Shown here: positions 28,444-36,597 of the stretch, piece by piece
Layout: each line of letters opens with the position of its first letter
Position numbering within the stretch: the first letter of the stretch is position 1
From: Aquirufa ecclesiirivi
GTDB lineage: Bacteria > Bacteroidota > Bacteroidia > Cytophagales > Spirosomataceae
NCBI RefSeq assembly: GCF_011250515.1
Contig: NZ_JAANOP010000006.1
Coordinates: 124,001 to 188,000, forward strand
Direction: 5' to 3'
Length of the DNA: 64,000 bases
The notes under the pieces: generated by a model
Database searches by the model: none
What the model was told of the DNA's origin: nothing
What the model saw: only the letters and a program-made list of their open reading frames with translations
Program-made: the position numbers and the translations under genes

Positions 28444-29361
28444 ATGAATAAATTAAGCATTATCCTGCTGGTACTTTTCACCTCGGCATTTAGTTATGCC
28501 CAACCACCGTCACCCAGTCAAATTCAAGGCCGTTTACCCAAGGGGACAATCATCCATGGCAATATTCCTTACCATAATGATACCCTCAAGAAACATTTAT
28601 TGGATATTTACCAGCCTGCCCAGATTCAAGGAAAGACGCCATTGGGCGGCAATCCCTTGGTGGTATTTATTCATGGTGGAGGATGGATTGGAAATGATAA
28701 ATATGCCGATATGGGCTACATGACTGAAACCATCAACGCTATGTTGGAGCAAGGTTTTACGATTGCATCGATTGATTACCGTTTTGCCCAACATGCTGTT
28801 TTTCCAGGCATTTTACAAGATTGTAATAAGGCGGTATCATTTCTTTATGACAATGCCGACAAGTACCATCTGGATAAAACCAAAATTGCTTTAATGGGCT
28901 TCTCTGCGGGTGGTCATTTGGCCGCTTTAATGGGTACTTCTCATAATAATAAATTGTCAAATTTATATTCTCCTAATGCGTATCGACCGTTTCGATACAA
29001 GGCTGTTGTGGATTATTATGGTCCAACAGATCTGACCATTTTTCCAGGTGCAGAAGATCCAAAATCGCCAGAAAGTATTTTGATAGGAGCCACGCCGGTG
29101 GATCGGCCCGACTTGGCAAAGGCCGCAAGTCCATTAACGTATATTGATAAAAGCGACCCTCCATTTCTGATTTTCCATGGCGAAAAAGACAATTTGGTTT
29201 CTACCAGAAATTCGAAGCTATTAAGTTCTTGGTTAAATCAATATGGCGTGAAAAATGAGCTAACCATTGTGAAAGATGCCCCGCATTTTGGTAAGATGTA
29301 TGATGTGGAGGAGCTAAGAAAAAAGGTGATTGATTTTCTAAGCAGCGAGTTTAAAAAATGA
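28444..29361 (+). CDS. Secreted alpha/beta hydrolase (esterase/lipase)
   Basis: A 305-residue protein with a signal peptide (residues 1-19, ending in SYAQ) and an alpha/beta hydrolase of the HSL/BD-FAE-like type. The oxyanion-hole motif FIHGGGWIG, the nucleophile elbow GFSAGGH, the catalytic Asp in the FHGEKDNLV region and the His in DAPHFGKM are all present. It should cleave ester bonds in the periplasm or outside. The 160-bp gap upstream shows no strong promoter, and no gene follows closely. Confidence 0.9.
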   Translation: MNKLSIILLVLFTSAFSYAQPPSPSQIQGRLPKGTIIHGNIPYHNDTLKKHLLDIYQPAQIQGKTPLGGNPLVVFIHGGGWIGNDKYADMGYMTETINAMLEQGFTIASIDYRFAQHAVFPGILQDCNKAVSFLYDNADKYHLDKTKIALMGFSAGGHLAALMGTSHNNKLSNLYSPNAYRPFRYKAVVDYYGPTDLTIFPGAEDPKSPESILIGATPVDRPDLAKAASPLTYIDKSDPPFLIFHGEKDNLVSTRNSKLLSSWLNQYGVKNELTIVKDAPHFGKMYDVEELRKKVIDFLSSEFKK

Positions 29362-29468
29362 TCACATTGATTCGCTTTTATCGGGGACATAATCATTGAC
29401 CAAACAAGATCGAATAGGGAATGATAAACCCAATCATTTTATCCCCATAAATTCTAGTATTTTCTAAC

Positions 29469-29513
29469 TATCGCCAGAGCATCTAAGAAAATGGTGTTTT
29501 GGCGATATTTTTT
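29469..29513 (+). terminator. Possible terminator after the esterase
   Basis: An 8-bp stem (TATCGCCA / TGGCGATA) with a 23-nt loop is followed by six T's. It lies about 107 bases after the esterase stop and before the convergent antitoxin gene. The loop is long, so this is only moderately supported. Confidence 0.5.
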
Positions 29514-29576
29514 AGGATGGTAGGTGGGTTAGTTTAAGTAATTGAATATTGGGGAAGCTATTGGTCAGTAGGGTAT

Positions 29577-29888
29577 TTATTCAATTGTAAAAGTGATTTT
29601 TCGTCCTAGTCCCACTTCTAAAAGTTTGTACAAAGTTGAAAGTTGAATGTCACTATGGCCATTTTCTATTCTGGATATAAAGCTTTTTTTCGTCCCCGTT
29701 TTTTCTGCTAGTTGTTCCTGGGTCATGGAACGCAAACGTCGTTCTTCTTTGATTACTTCACCAATCGCAAAAGCTTTGGCTTTGATATCGAAATTTATTC
29801 TTTTTACAGATCCTAATTTGCCATAGCGATTTTCAAGATGTTCTTCAAATGTCGTGATGGTCTTATTTTTCTCATTTATAGCTTTCAT
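29577..29888 (-). CDS. HigA-like XRE antitoxin
   Basis: A 103-residue protein with a helix-turn-helix domain in its C-terminal half (MTQEQLAEKTGTKKSFISRIENGHSDIQLSTL). It follows a RelE-family toxin on the same strand and overlaps it by four bases, giving the toxin-first order typical of HigBA. The antitoxin would bind both the toxin and the operon's operator. No name beyond HigA-like is safe. Confidence 0.87.
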   Translation of the reverse strand: MKAINEKNKTITTFEEHLENRYGKLGSVKRINFDIKAKAFAIGEVIKEERRLRSMTQEQLAEKTGTKKSFISRIENGHSDIQLSTLYKLLEVGLGRKITFTIE

Positions 29889-30238
29889 CTTAATTTTTGA
29901 TTTTTTTCTTCAACATATTCGGCTTTAATCTTTAAAGCTCTGTCAATTTCTCCTTGAGGCGTTTTTTGAGATTTTTTCTGGAAGCCATTGAATAGAACAA
30001 CCACTTTCCCTTCGTCAAAACAGCAAAATATTCTAAAAATATTACTTTGGAATTCAACACGGACCTCATAAAGTCCATCTGTTCCTTCCAAGTGCTCAAA
30101 AAATTTATTTGGTACTCTTTCTGTAACTGTGATAACATATAAAACGTAATCGATTTTTTCTTTTACTTTTTCTGTTTGGTCATTAAAAAAGTCAAGGAAG
30201 TAATCTTTGTAAAAGATGATTTGTCTTACAGTTTCCAT
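29885..30238 (-). CDS. HigB-like RelE-superfamily toxin
   Basis: A 117-residue protein of the RelE/HigB (phage Gp49-like) group. It contains the segment FFEHLEGTDGLYEVRVEFQSNIFRIF with the GLYE and R-x-FR pattern, and FNGFQKKSQKTPQGEI, where the family has a conserved Lys/Thr-Pro motif before a final helix. Members cut mRNA on the ribosome. Translation overlaps the antitoxin by four bases. The module is adjacent to a degraded repeat element. Confidence 0.87.
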   Translation of the reverse strand: METVRQIIFYKDYFLDFFNDQTEKVKEKIDYVLYVITVTERVPNKFFEHLEGTDGLYEVRVEFQSNIFRIFCCFDEGKVVVLFNGFQKKSQKTPQGEIDRALKIKAEYVEEKNQKLR

Positions 30239-30257
30239 TAAAAATTTAGAACACTTA

Positions 30258-30265
30258 CAAAGTTA
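30258..30265 (-). promoter_or_regulatory. Possible -7 element for the HigBA-like module
   Basis: On the minus strand TAACTTTG matches TAnnTTTG and lies about 20 bases upstream of the toxin start. No -33 element at the usual spacing was seen. Transcription would give a very short leader. Confidence 0.45.
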
Positions 30266-30545
30266 ACTAATAATGGAACAAATTTCCAAGCGATGGCAGT
30301 GTCTTGATCTATCAATAGCTTGATATTTTTAACTGATATGCAAATCCCTTTTATCTTTCTTTGATATGTGACTAGGGGACTTAGAAGTAGAAATGAGAAA
30401 ACTATAATACGGCAGTAAATGTAAAAAATTGCCGATAATTAGAAATAGTAAAAAGGATAGAGAATGTCAAAACTAACACTAACTAGCTATTCGAAATGAC
30501 CCTTCGGAACATGTCGAATTTCCTATAATAATAACTTGACTTAGC

Positions 30546-30861
30546 ATAGAATACTAAGGCATTTCTTTTTTTATAAAAAAGAAAAAAAACTGAAAAAAAT
30601 ACAGTTAATCCTATGACGAATTTCGCTATGCGGAACTGATTGCCTCTCCGCTTAGTCCTGTTAGAATGTAGAATGTAGAATGGAAAATGGAAAATGTAGA
30701 ATTTCGAATCCCAAAATTGATAGAAAGATCAAAGTCATTCAAGCATTCATAAGTTATAATTCATCATTTACAATTTCCTTCTCGCTTGCCGCTTCGCTCA
30801 AGCTTCGTTCCAATCTTTCTTTGGGATTAACCTTTCAATGTAGCGTGTAGAATGAAGAATG
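30546..30861 (+). repeat. Degraded, permuted copy of the 19-20 kb repeat element
   Basis: 30558-30660 matches the right end of the tandem element at 19608-20082 (the CATTTCTTTTTT...AGAAA run, then TTAATCCTATGACGAA..., then CTCCGCTTAGTCCTGTTAGAATG), with many substitutions. After a heptamer array (30662-30703), 30749-30840 matches the left end of the element (TTATAATTCATCATTTA...CCGCTTCGCTCAAG...GGGATTAACC). The central part is missing. The rest of the 30240-30998 gap shows no gene: 30266-30545 is A+T-rich with only weak short hairpins. Confidence 0.75.
30662..30703 (+). repeat. TAGAATG heptamer array inside the degraded element
   Basis: Six heptamers (TAGAATG x3, GAAAATG x2, TAGAATT) lie directly after the right-end part of the degraded element. 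The order, repeat end then array, is the same as at 20083-20134. A shorter array of three units is at 30841-30861. Confidence 0.8.
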
Positions 30862-30998
30862 TCTTATACTGAAAATGGAATGATGTATGCATTATTTTTC
30901 TGAATAACATTCCTATCAGTCTTCAAGAGTGAAAATTACTAGATGCTCAAGAAAATAAACTAGTAAAATCTTAATCCCTATTAACTAATCCCTAATCC

Positions 30999-31280
30999 CT
31001 AAACCCCCAAATACGCCTCCAATCCCCCTTCCAGGTTCTGACATGCTATGCCTTTCGCCAATAGCAATCGACAAGCGATGTAGCTTTGGGTACCATTATA
31101 ACAAAGGACGGTGATGGGTTGAGGGATCTGTTGGACTTCTTCGATACGATCCAATAATTGATCGAGGGCAATATGAACACCTCCCAGATTAAAGTCGTCC
31201 CATTCGCGAGGCGTACGTATATCTAGGAGGTGTAAGTGGCTGATTTGTTCTTTGAAAGAAACAGCCGAAATGGATTGCAT
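30999..31280 (-). CDS. Single-domain rhodanese-like protein
   Basis: A 93-residue rhodanese fold with LLDIRTPREWDDFNLGGVHIALDQL near the start and an active-site loop LCYNGTQS containing the catalytic Cys at about residue 59. These proteins transfer sulphane sulphur or detoxify thiosulphate, or act as carriers. It follows the other rhodanese by one base, so they are co-transcribed. The active-site loop differs from the more usual CxxGxRS, which suggests a different acceptor. Confidence 0.88.
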   Translation of the reverse strand: MQSISAVSFKEQISHLHLLDIRTPREWDDFNLGGVHIALDQLLDRIEEVQQIPQPITVLCYNGTQSYIACRLLLAKGIACQNLEGGLEAYLGV

Positions 31281-31281
31281 C

Positions 31282-31581
31282 TTAATAGCCAGCAGCCTGC
31301 CAAGCGAGCATGCCGCCTACTAGATTACGGACATTGCCGTAGCCTTCACTGCTCAAATACTGTTGCGCACGGCCAGAACGTGCTCCTGAGCGACAATGCA
31401 CGATGATTTCCGCATCTTTATCTGCTTTAATCTCATCCAATCTTTCAGGTAATTCTCCCAAAGGAATTAATTGAGCTCCAATGTTGAACTCTTCATATTC
31501 ATTTTCTTCACGGACGTCAATGATGTACAATGCCTCATTGTTATCCATTCTTTCTTTTAATTCTTCTACTGTAATATCCAT
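31282..31581 (-). CDS. Single-domain rhodanese-like protein
   Basis: A rhodanese of 99 residues when the ATG at 31581 is used. This start avoids a 17-base overlap with the PASTA gene; the longer frame begins at 31602. It has IIDVREENEYEEFNI and the classic active-site loop HCRSGARSGRA with the catalytic Cys. It sits between the PASTA-domain gene (four-base gap) and another rhodanese (one-base gap). Sulphur transfer in the cytoplasm is the likely role; the acceptor is unknown. Confidence 0.88.
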   Translation of the reverse strand: MDITVEELKERMDNNEALYIIDVREENEYEEFNIGAQLIPLGELPERLDEIKADKDAEIIVHCRSGARSGRAQQYLSSEGYGNVRNLVGGMLAWQAAGY

Positions 31582-31585
31582 GTGA

Positions 31586-32356
31586 TTATTGATTTTCTCC
31601 ACCGCCTACTACCCAAAGATCAATCGTATCTCCTGGGTGTATGCTTGTTCCTGTGCATGTGGCACAAACTTGTTTAAATACGACTCCCGGTTGGTAGGCA
31701 TCATTGGCTTCGTAATAAATTTTACCTACGGTCAGGTTCATCCCAGCCAAAATAATGTTAACCTCATCCAAGGGTTTACCCACTAAATCCGGTAATTCCA
31801 TTTCCACATTCGCCGTTCCATTACCAATGAATAAATCCACCATGGTTCCTTTGGGAATTGTAGCTCCTGCCTCAATCTTCCGTCCATTCACTTGCATTTC
31901 AATCACCTCCTTCACTCTTGGGTCATTGATTTCATGCACAATTCCCTTTCTCAATCCAGAAATCAACAGTTGTTGCTCGGCACTTCGCACCGATAAGCCT
32001 ATCAAGCCGGGCATTTTGATGGTAGGAGGGGTTTCCGAATTGATGGTGATGTAAATTTTTCTTCCCGACTTCACCAAGGCATTAGGTAAAGGGTATTGAG
32101 AAAGTATGGTCAAAGGAGGTTTATCCGCGGTAAAAGTGCAATCAGAAATTTCATAGGTGAGGTCATTGGATTCGACCAATTCCTCCATTTTCTCCATGCT
32201 CATTCCCTTCAAATTAGGCACTTTGATGGTTTCCCCATGATGGGTGCTCCAAGGCAAATACACAAAAAAGAACCCGAAAAATAAAACCAGAAATAAGGAG
32301 ATCAGAATCGCGATGTGCGTGTATAGATCTTTTTTGGTTTGGGTAGGGATTTTCAT
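31586..32356 (-). CDS. PASTA-domain membrane protein
   Basis: A protein of 256 residues if the ATG at 32356 is used. Longer starts add an unlikely N-terminus. It has one membrane anchor at about residues 12-32 (IAILISLFLVLFFGFFFVYLP), then three PASTA domains that should lie outside the inner membrane, each with a P-x-L-x-G-type core (KVPNLKGMS, KMPGLIGLS, ELPDLVGKP). PASTA domains bind peptidoglycan fragments or beta-lactams in Firmicutes and Actinobacteria kinases and PBPs. No kinase domain is present here. The two rhodanese genes follow directly. Confidence 0.85.
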   Translation of the reverse strand: MKIPTQTKKDLYTHIAILISLFLVLFFGFFFVYLPWSTHHGETIKVPNLKGMSMEKMEELVESNDLTYEISDCTFTADKPPLTILSQYPLPNALVKSGRKIYITINSETPPTIKMPGLIGLSVRSAEQQLLISGLRKGIVHEINDPRVKEVIEMQVNGRKIEAGATIPKGTMVDLFIGNGTANVEMELPDLVGKPLDEVNIILAGMNLTVGKIYYEANDAYQPGVVFKQVCATCTGTSIHPGDTIDLWVVGGGENQ

Positions 32357-32448
32357 CATGAGGGATGCGTTCAAATATTGGATGCAAGTTAGGGAATTGT
32401 CGGGAAAACAAAAACCCATTTTGTCAACCGATTCCTTTGTTTGGACAT

Positions 32449-32480
32449 AAAAAAACCGGGTAGTCTTTCAACCACCCGGT
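32449..32480 (-). terminator. Terminator of the Gfo/Idh/MocA-DUF1080 operon
   Basis: On the minus strand the sequence forms a stem (ACCGGGTGG with CTACCCGGT) with a loop of about seven bases, followed by a run of T's. It lies 20 bases after the Gfo/Idh/MocA stop. Confidence 0.85.
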
Positions 32481-32499
32481 CCATATACTCAGCTGATTC

Positions 32500-33834
32500 T
32501 TAGTATTTGAATACTTTTGAACCGGCCATTACTTCTTGTGTTTTCTCGTTGAAAGTAACTCGCTCTCCTGTACGATACGCGGCATTCGCCATGATCGTTG
32601 CAATGGAGTGTTGGTAACCTGCTTCAATCGGAGCATTGGGAGTTTTGCGTGAACGTACGCATTGCATCCAGTTTTTGATGTGCTCAAATGTTAAGCTATC
32701 ACCACCCGTGTTAGATCCTGTCTCTACTTTAGGACCTTCAATTTTCAAGGTTGGCAATAAGTTTGCCTGCATGCCCATACCCCTTGCATCTCCTTCACTT
32801 AATCCTCCGTTAGGAGAAATCATGTTGGTATCTAAGTTCAATTCACCACCATTGGAGTAGTAAATTTCTTTCGTGCCACCTGCTCCATTGGAGAAACGTG
32901 AGGTAAAGCTTACTTGGAAACCTTTGTTCGGTTGATCCGCTGGGCCATAATCAAATACCGTAGTCATGGTATCTGCATTTTTACGTCCATCGTTCCATTG
33001 ATAAATACCTCCATTGGAAACGGCAGAACGTGGATGCGCTAAGCCAGAGAACCAGTGCACGGTATCAATTTGGTGCGACATCCATTGACCTGGAATTCCA
33101 GAAGAATAAGGCCAGAATAAACGGTATTCTAAATATTTACGAGGATCAAAGGAGTCTTTTGGACGGTTCATCAAGAAACGGTTCCAATCGATATCCGATT
33201 CCTTTAAGTCTTTGCAAAGGTTGACTCTTCTCCAGCGACCAGGTTGGTTGACGTTCCACATCAATTCCACCATTTTGATATCACCGAACTTGCCCGACTT
33301 GATGAACTCATCAGCTGCCCAGTAGTTGGCACCACTACGACGCTGAGATCCGATCTGAACAATTTTACTGGATTCCTTTACGGCTTTTAATACAGCACGA
33401 GCATCTTCCATGGTTTCAGCCAATGGCTTTTCTGCATACACGTCACAACCCGCTTTCACGGCTTCAATCGTGTGCAATGCATGTTGGAAATCGGCTGTTG
33501 AGATAAATACAGCATCTACGCCTTTGGCGGCATATAACTCGTCGTTGTTACGGTATGTCGTGATTTTGCTTCCTAATTGGGATTCCAAATAAGCCTTTCC
33601 TTCTTCGCGTCTACGGTTCCAAAGGTCAGAAACTCCCACCATTTCAAAATTCATTTCTTTTTGTAAAACTTTGAATGGAGGAACGTGTGAAGAACGGTGA
33701 CGGTCAGAAAAACCTACACAGGCTACACGAACACGGTCATTTGCTCCAATAATCTTGCTATAAGATTTAGGACTGAAGGCAAATGTTCCTAGGGAGGCAA
33801 CAGCGCTCTTTTGGATGAAATCTCTTCTTTTCAT
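32500..33834 (-). CDS. Gfo/Idh/MocA-family oxidoreductase, Tat-exported
   Basis: A 444-residue protein with a twin-arginine signal (MKRRDFIQKSAVASLG), then a Rossmann NAD(P) domain (about residues 30-160) with the family EKPLAETMEDARAV motif, where the Lys is catalytic. A C-terminal alpha/beta domain with a GIPGQWMSHQIDTVHW motif follows. Family members oxidise or reduce sugars and sugar derivatives. It follows the DUF1080 gene with a 29-base gap and ends in a strong terminator. DUF1080 and Gfo/Idh/MocA genes are often neighbours in Bacteroidota, where recent work links them to glycoside 3-oxidation, but the substrate here is not known. Confidence 0.9.
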   Translation of the reverse strand: MKRRDFIQKSAVASLGTFAFSPKSYSKIIGANDRVRVACVGFSDRHRSSHVPPFKVLQKEMNFEMVGVSDLWNRRREEGKAYLESQLGSKITTYRNNDELYAAKGVDAVFISTADFQHALHTIEAVKAGCDVYAEKPLAETMEDARAVLKAVKESSKIVQIGSQRRSGANYWAADEFIKSGKFGDIKMVELMWNVNQPGRWRRVNLCKDLKESDIDWNRFLMNRPKDSFDPRKYLEYRLFWPYSSGIPGQWMSHQIDTVHWFSGLAHPRSAVSNGGIYQWNDGRKNADTMTTVFDYGPADQPNKGFQVSFTSRFSNGAGGTKEIYYSNGGELNLDTNMISPNGGLSEGDARGMGMQANLLPTLKIEGPKVETGSNTGGDSLTFEHIKNWMQCVRSRKTPNAPIEAGYQHSIATIMANAAYRTGERVTFNEKTQEVMAGSKVFKY

Positions 33835-33863
33835 GTTAAAATTATTTTTTGAGGTATCGGTTA

Positions 33864-35225
33864 TTAGTTAATTTCTCTGATTTTGATGTTTTTATAAAAA
33901 ACAGAATCTCCATGTTCTTGCAACAAGATAGGTCCTTTCGCTTTCATACCAAAACCAGGCCATTTACTGTATTTACTATGAGCTACTAAAACTTTGTAAA
34001 TATTGCTTCCACGAACATATTCGATCACTTTGAAGCCATTTAGCCAGTGCTGAACCACGTTGTTAGGATAAACCACCACACGACCACGATTCCAATCACC
34101 AATCTTTTTGATAGCACGTTTGTCTTTGTCGGAAGGAATCAAATCATACAAACTAGACAAAGTTCTATTGCCGACTGTTCCTAATTTAGCATCTGGGTGC
34201 TTATCGTCATCCAATACTTGGAACTCTAAACCGATGGCCGACATGCCTGAGTTATAGGATTCATCCACAAAGTATTTCACACCCGAATTAGCTCCTTCGG
34301 TTAATTTGAAATCAAAAACCAATTCAAAAGCACCGAATTGATCATTAGTTAAAATATCACCACCATTTCCTGACTCTTTACCACCTTTACTATTTACGTG
34401 TAAAGTACCATCAGATTCTACTGTCCAAACCGACGGAGGTGCCGTGGTTTTGAAAGCCGAACGCCAGCCGCTTAAATCTTTACCATTAAACAATAATTTA
34501 TAACCTTGTGCTTCTTCTTGTGGCGAAAGGGTATTTAAGGTATAATTTTCAACAGGTGTCGTTTTGTCCAAAGGACGAGGACGCATTTGGCTTCCTGTCT
34601 GAATCTTGATGTTTTTCCACATCACCTGTGTACCTTCTTTTTGATCTTTACCAATGGCATGAACTTGGAAAGCAATGAATCCTTTGGCCGTCATATCATC
34701 CACCAAATAAGTAACCGGAATGTTATTCACCCAAGTACGGATGGTCGTTCCGATAGCCTCTATACGATAGTGATTCCACTCGCCTTTTTTGAAAGCTTTT
34801 TTGGCAGCTACATTTTTTTCAACCGGATATATCCAGCCACGACGAGCCTCATCGTATAGTCCACCTGACCAAGCACGGTCCGAGGGATCAATTTCCACTT
34901 GATATCCATGAACACGTCCATTCATAACGTCTGGAGAGGAAAGGCTGCGGATTTGGATACCTGAGTTCATGGAGTTATCCACTTTCAAATCCACTTCTAA
35001 GATAAAATCACCATATTCCTTTTCGGTTGCCATGAATGAATTGGGCGTATTGGCTACGGTAGTACCTACCATGACACCATTTTTCACTTCGTATTTGGCT
35101 TGTCCGTTGAGTTGTTTGAATCCTTTGAACGTTTTACCATCGAAAAGATTGGTCCATTGTTCATTTTGTGCCAGAGCAGGCAACAATACCCCTAAACTAA
35201 GGAGTAGGGTAAATAATTTTTTCAT
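33864..35225 (-). CDS. Double DUF1080 (3-keto-disaccharide hydrolase-type) protein, secreted
   Basis: A 453-residue protein with a signal peptide (residues 1-19, ending in ALAQ) and two concanavalin-like DUF1080 domains (about residues 20-205 and 235-450). Each has the repeated opening pattern WTNLFDGKTFKGFK / KLLFNGKDLSGWR. DUF1080 proteins are predicted or shown to act on 3-keto-glycosides. The neighbour is a Tat-exported Gfo/Idh/MocA oxidoreductase, which would suit oxidation then cleavage of a glycoside. Single-domain forms are more common than a tandem. Confidence 0.9.
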   Translation of the reverse strand: MKKLFTLLLSLGVLLPALAQNEQWTNLFDGKTFKGFKQLNGQAKYEVKNGVMVGTTVANTPNSFMATEKEYGDFILEVDLKVDNSMNSGIQIRSLSSPDVMNGRVHGYQVEIDPSDRAWSGGLYDEARRGWIYPVEKNVAAKKAFKKGEWNHYRIEAIGTTIRTWVNNIPVTYLVDDMTAKGFIAFQVHAIGKDQKEGTQVMWKNIKIQTGSQMRPRPLDKTTPVENYTLNTLSPQEEAQGYKLLFNGKDLSGWRSAFKTTAPPSVWTVESDGTLHVNSKGGKESGNGGDILTNDQFGAFELVFDFKLTEGANSGVKYFVDESYNSGMSAIGLEFQVLDDDKHPDAKLGTVGNRTLSSLYDLIPSDKDKRAIKKIGDWNRGRVVVYPNNVVQHWLNGFKVIEYVRGSNIYKVLVAHSKYSKWPGFGMKAKGPILLQEHGDSVFYKNIKIREIN

Positions 35226-35380
35226 AGTTTCTTTTAAATGTATTAATTACTCGTAAAAGTCCTAAAAAGAATTGATTTACTCAAATTCTCCTGATTAATC
35301 CTCGAATTTTTCTATAGGGTCTTGACCTTATTTTAAAATGGATGAATTGGGCAAGGAATCCATTCAGCTGAAATATTAAA

Positions 35381-35410
35381 TTTGATTTTCGGGCTATTCC
35401 ATTAAATTTG
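35381..35410 (+). promoter_or_regulatory. Promoter of metZ-nuoH
   Basis: TTTG (35381-35384) and TAAATTTG (35403-35410) are separated by 18 bp and match the Bacteroidetes TTTG / TAnnTTTG promoter. They lie 21 bases upstream of the metZ start. A second TAAATTTG at 35377-35384 overlaps the -33 element. Confidence 0.65.
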
Positions 35411-35430
35411 TAGATTAAATTTTCGCCTAT

Positions 35431-36594
35431 ATGAAGAAACAAACCCAAGCTATCCGAATTCAAGCCAAGCGATCACATAACCGTGAGCACTCCGTGCCTT
35501 TGTACCTTACTTCAAGTTTTACCTTTGAGGATTCAGAGCAGGGAAGGGCTATTTTTGCGGAAGAGATTCCTGGTAATATCTATTCTCGTTACCAAAATCC
35601 CAACGTAGATGAGTTTGTAGAGAAGATGTGTATGTTGGAAAATGCAGAGGCGGGTTTAGCTTTTTCAACCGGGATGGCGGCTATTTTTTCTTCCATAGCT
35701 GGTTTATTGAAGCAAGGAGATCATGTGGTAGCCTCTAATGCGCTATTTGGATCTGCAATTCAAATCTTAACAAAAATTACCGCAAAATGGGGCATAGAGT
35801 GCACTTTTGTGGATGGTCACGACATCAAAGCTTGGGAAGCAGCGATCAAGGACAATACCAAATTCTTTTTCTGTGAAAGTCCTTCCAATCCGGGTTTGGA
35901 TTTAATTGATATTGCTGAATTAGCTGCGTTAAAACAAGGGAAGGATATCATATTAGCGGTCGACAACTGTTTTGCTACGCCTATTTTGCAAACACCTTTG
36001 GATCTGGGAGCTGATTTAGTCATTCACTCGGCTACGAAATACATTGATGGACAGGGACGTGTGCTAGGAGGGGTTGTTTGTGGAAAAGCTGAATACATCA
36101 CTGAAATTCGTTTTTTTGCTCGTCATACAGGTCCATCTTTATCTCCTTTCAATGCTTGGGTATTGTCGAAAAGCTTAGAATTATTGGATTTACGCATGCA
36201 GAAACACTCGGAAAATGCTATGGCATTAGCAGAGGCTTTACAAGGTCATCCTGCCATAGAAGCAGTTAAATATCCTTTCTTAGCGAGTCATCCCCAGTTT
36301 GAGCTAGCGAAAAAGCAAATGAAATACGGAGGAGGAATTCTGACTTTGGACATCAAAGGTGGTTTTGCTCAAGTACAAAAATTAAGTCAATTGCTTCAAA
36401 TCGTTTCTATTTCACCCAATTTGGGAGATACCCGTACTATATTAACGCACCCTGCATCAACCACCCACTCGAAATTATCAGTAGAAGATCGTGCGGCGGT
36501 GGGAATTACGGATGGACTAGTGCGTGTAGCGGTAGGTTTGGAAGCGATTGAGGATTTGAAAGAAGATTTCTTAAACGCGTTAAATCAACTCTAA
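35431..36594 (+). CDS. metZ: O-succinylhomoserine sulfhydrylase, trans-sulfuration family
   Basis: A 387-residue PLP-dependent Cys/Met metabolism enzyme. The PLP lysine lies in VIHSATKYIDGQGRVLGG, with the other family segments SRYQNPNVDEFVEKM and ESPSNPG. MetZ joins sulphide to an activated homoserine to make homocysteine. The DGQGRVLGG stretch after the lysine is typical of MetZ rather than of cystathionine beta-lyase. An O-acetylhomoserine-using or gamma-synthase role is also possible. The nuoH gene starts three bases after its stop. Confidence 0.88.
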   Translation: MKKQTQAIRIQAKRSHNREHSVPLYLTSSFTFEDSEQGRAIFAEEIPGNIYSRYQNPNVDEFVEKMCMLENAEAGLAFSTGMAAIFSSIAGLLKQGDHVVASNALFGSAIQILTKITAKWGIECTFVDGHDIKAWEAAIKDNTKFFFCESPSNPGLDLIDIAELAALKQGKDIILAVDNCFATPILQTPLDLGADLVIHSATKYIDGQGRVLGGVVCGKAEYITEIRFFARHTGPSLSPFNAWVLSKSLELLDLRMQKHSENAMALAEALQGHPAIEAVKYPFLASHPQFELAKKQMKYGGGILTLDIKGGFAQVQKLSQLLQIVSISPNLGDTRTILTHPASTTHSKLSVEDRAAVGITDGLVRVAVGLEAIEDLKEDFLNALNQL

Positions 36595-36597
36595 TCC

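Noticed and set aside
31582-31602. Upstream start of the second rhodanese overlapping the PASTA gene
   Set aside because: The internal ATG at 31581 gives the usual rhodanese N-terminus and a four-base gap. The longer start would overlap by 17 bases.
35281-35463. Minus-strand 60-codon frame across the metZ promoter
   Set aside because: It overlaps the metZ start and promoter, with no family match.
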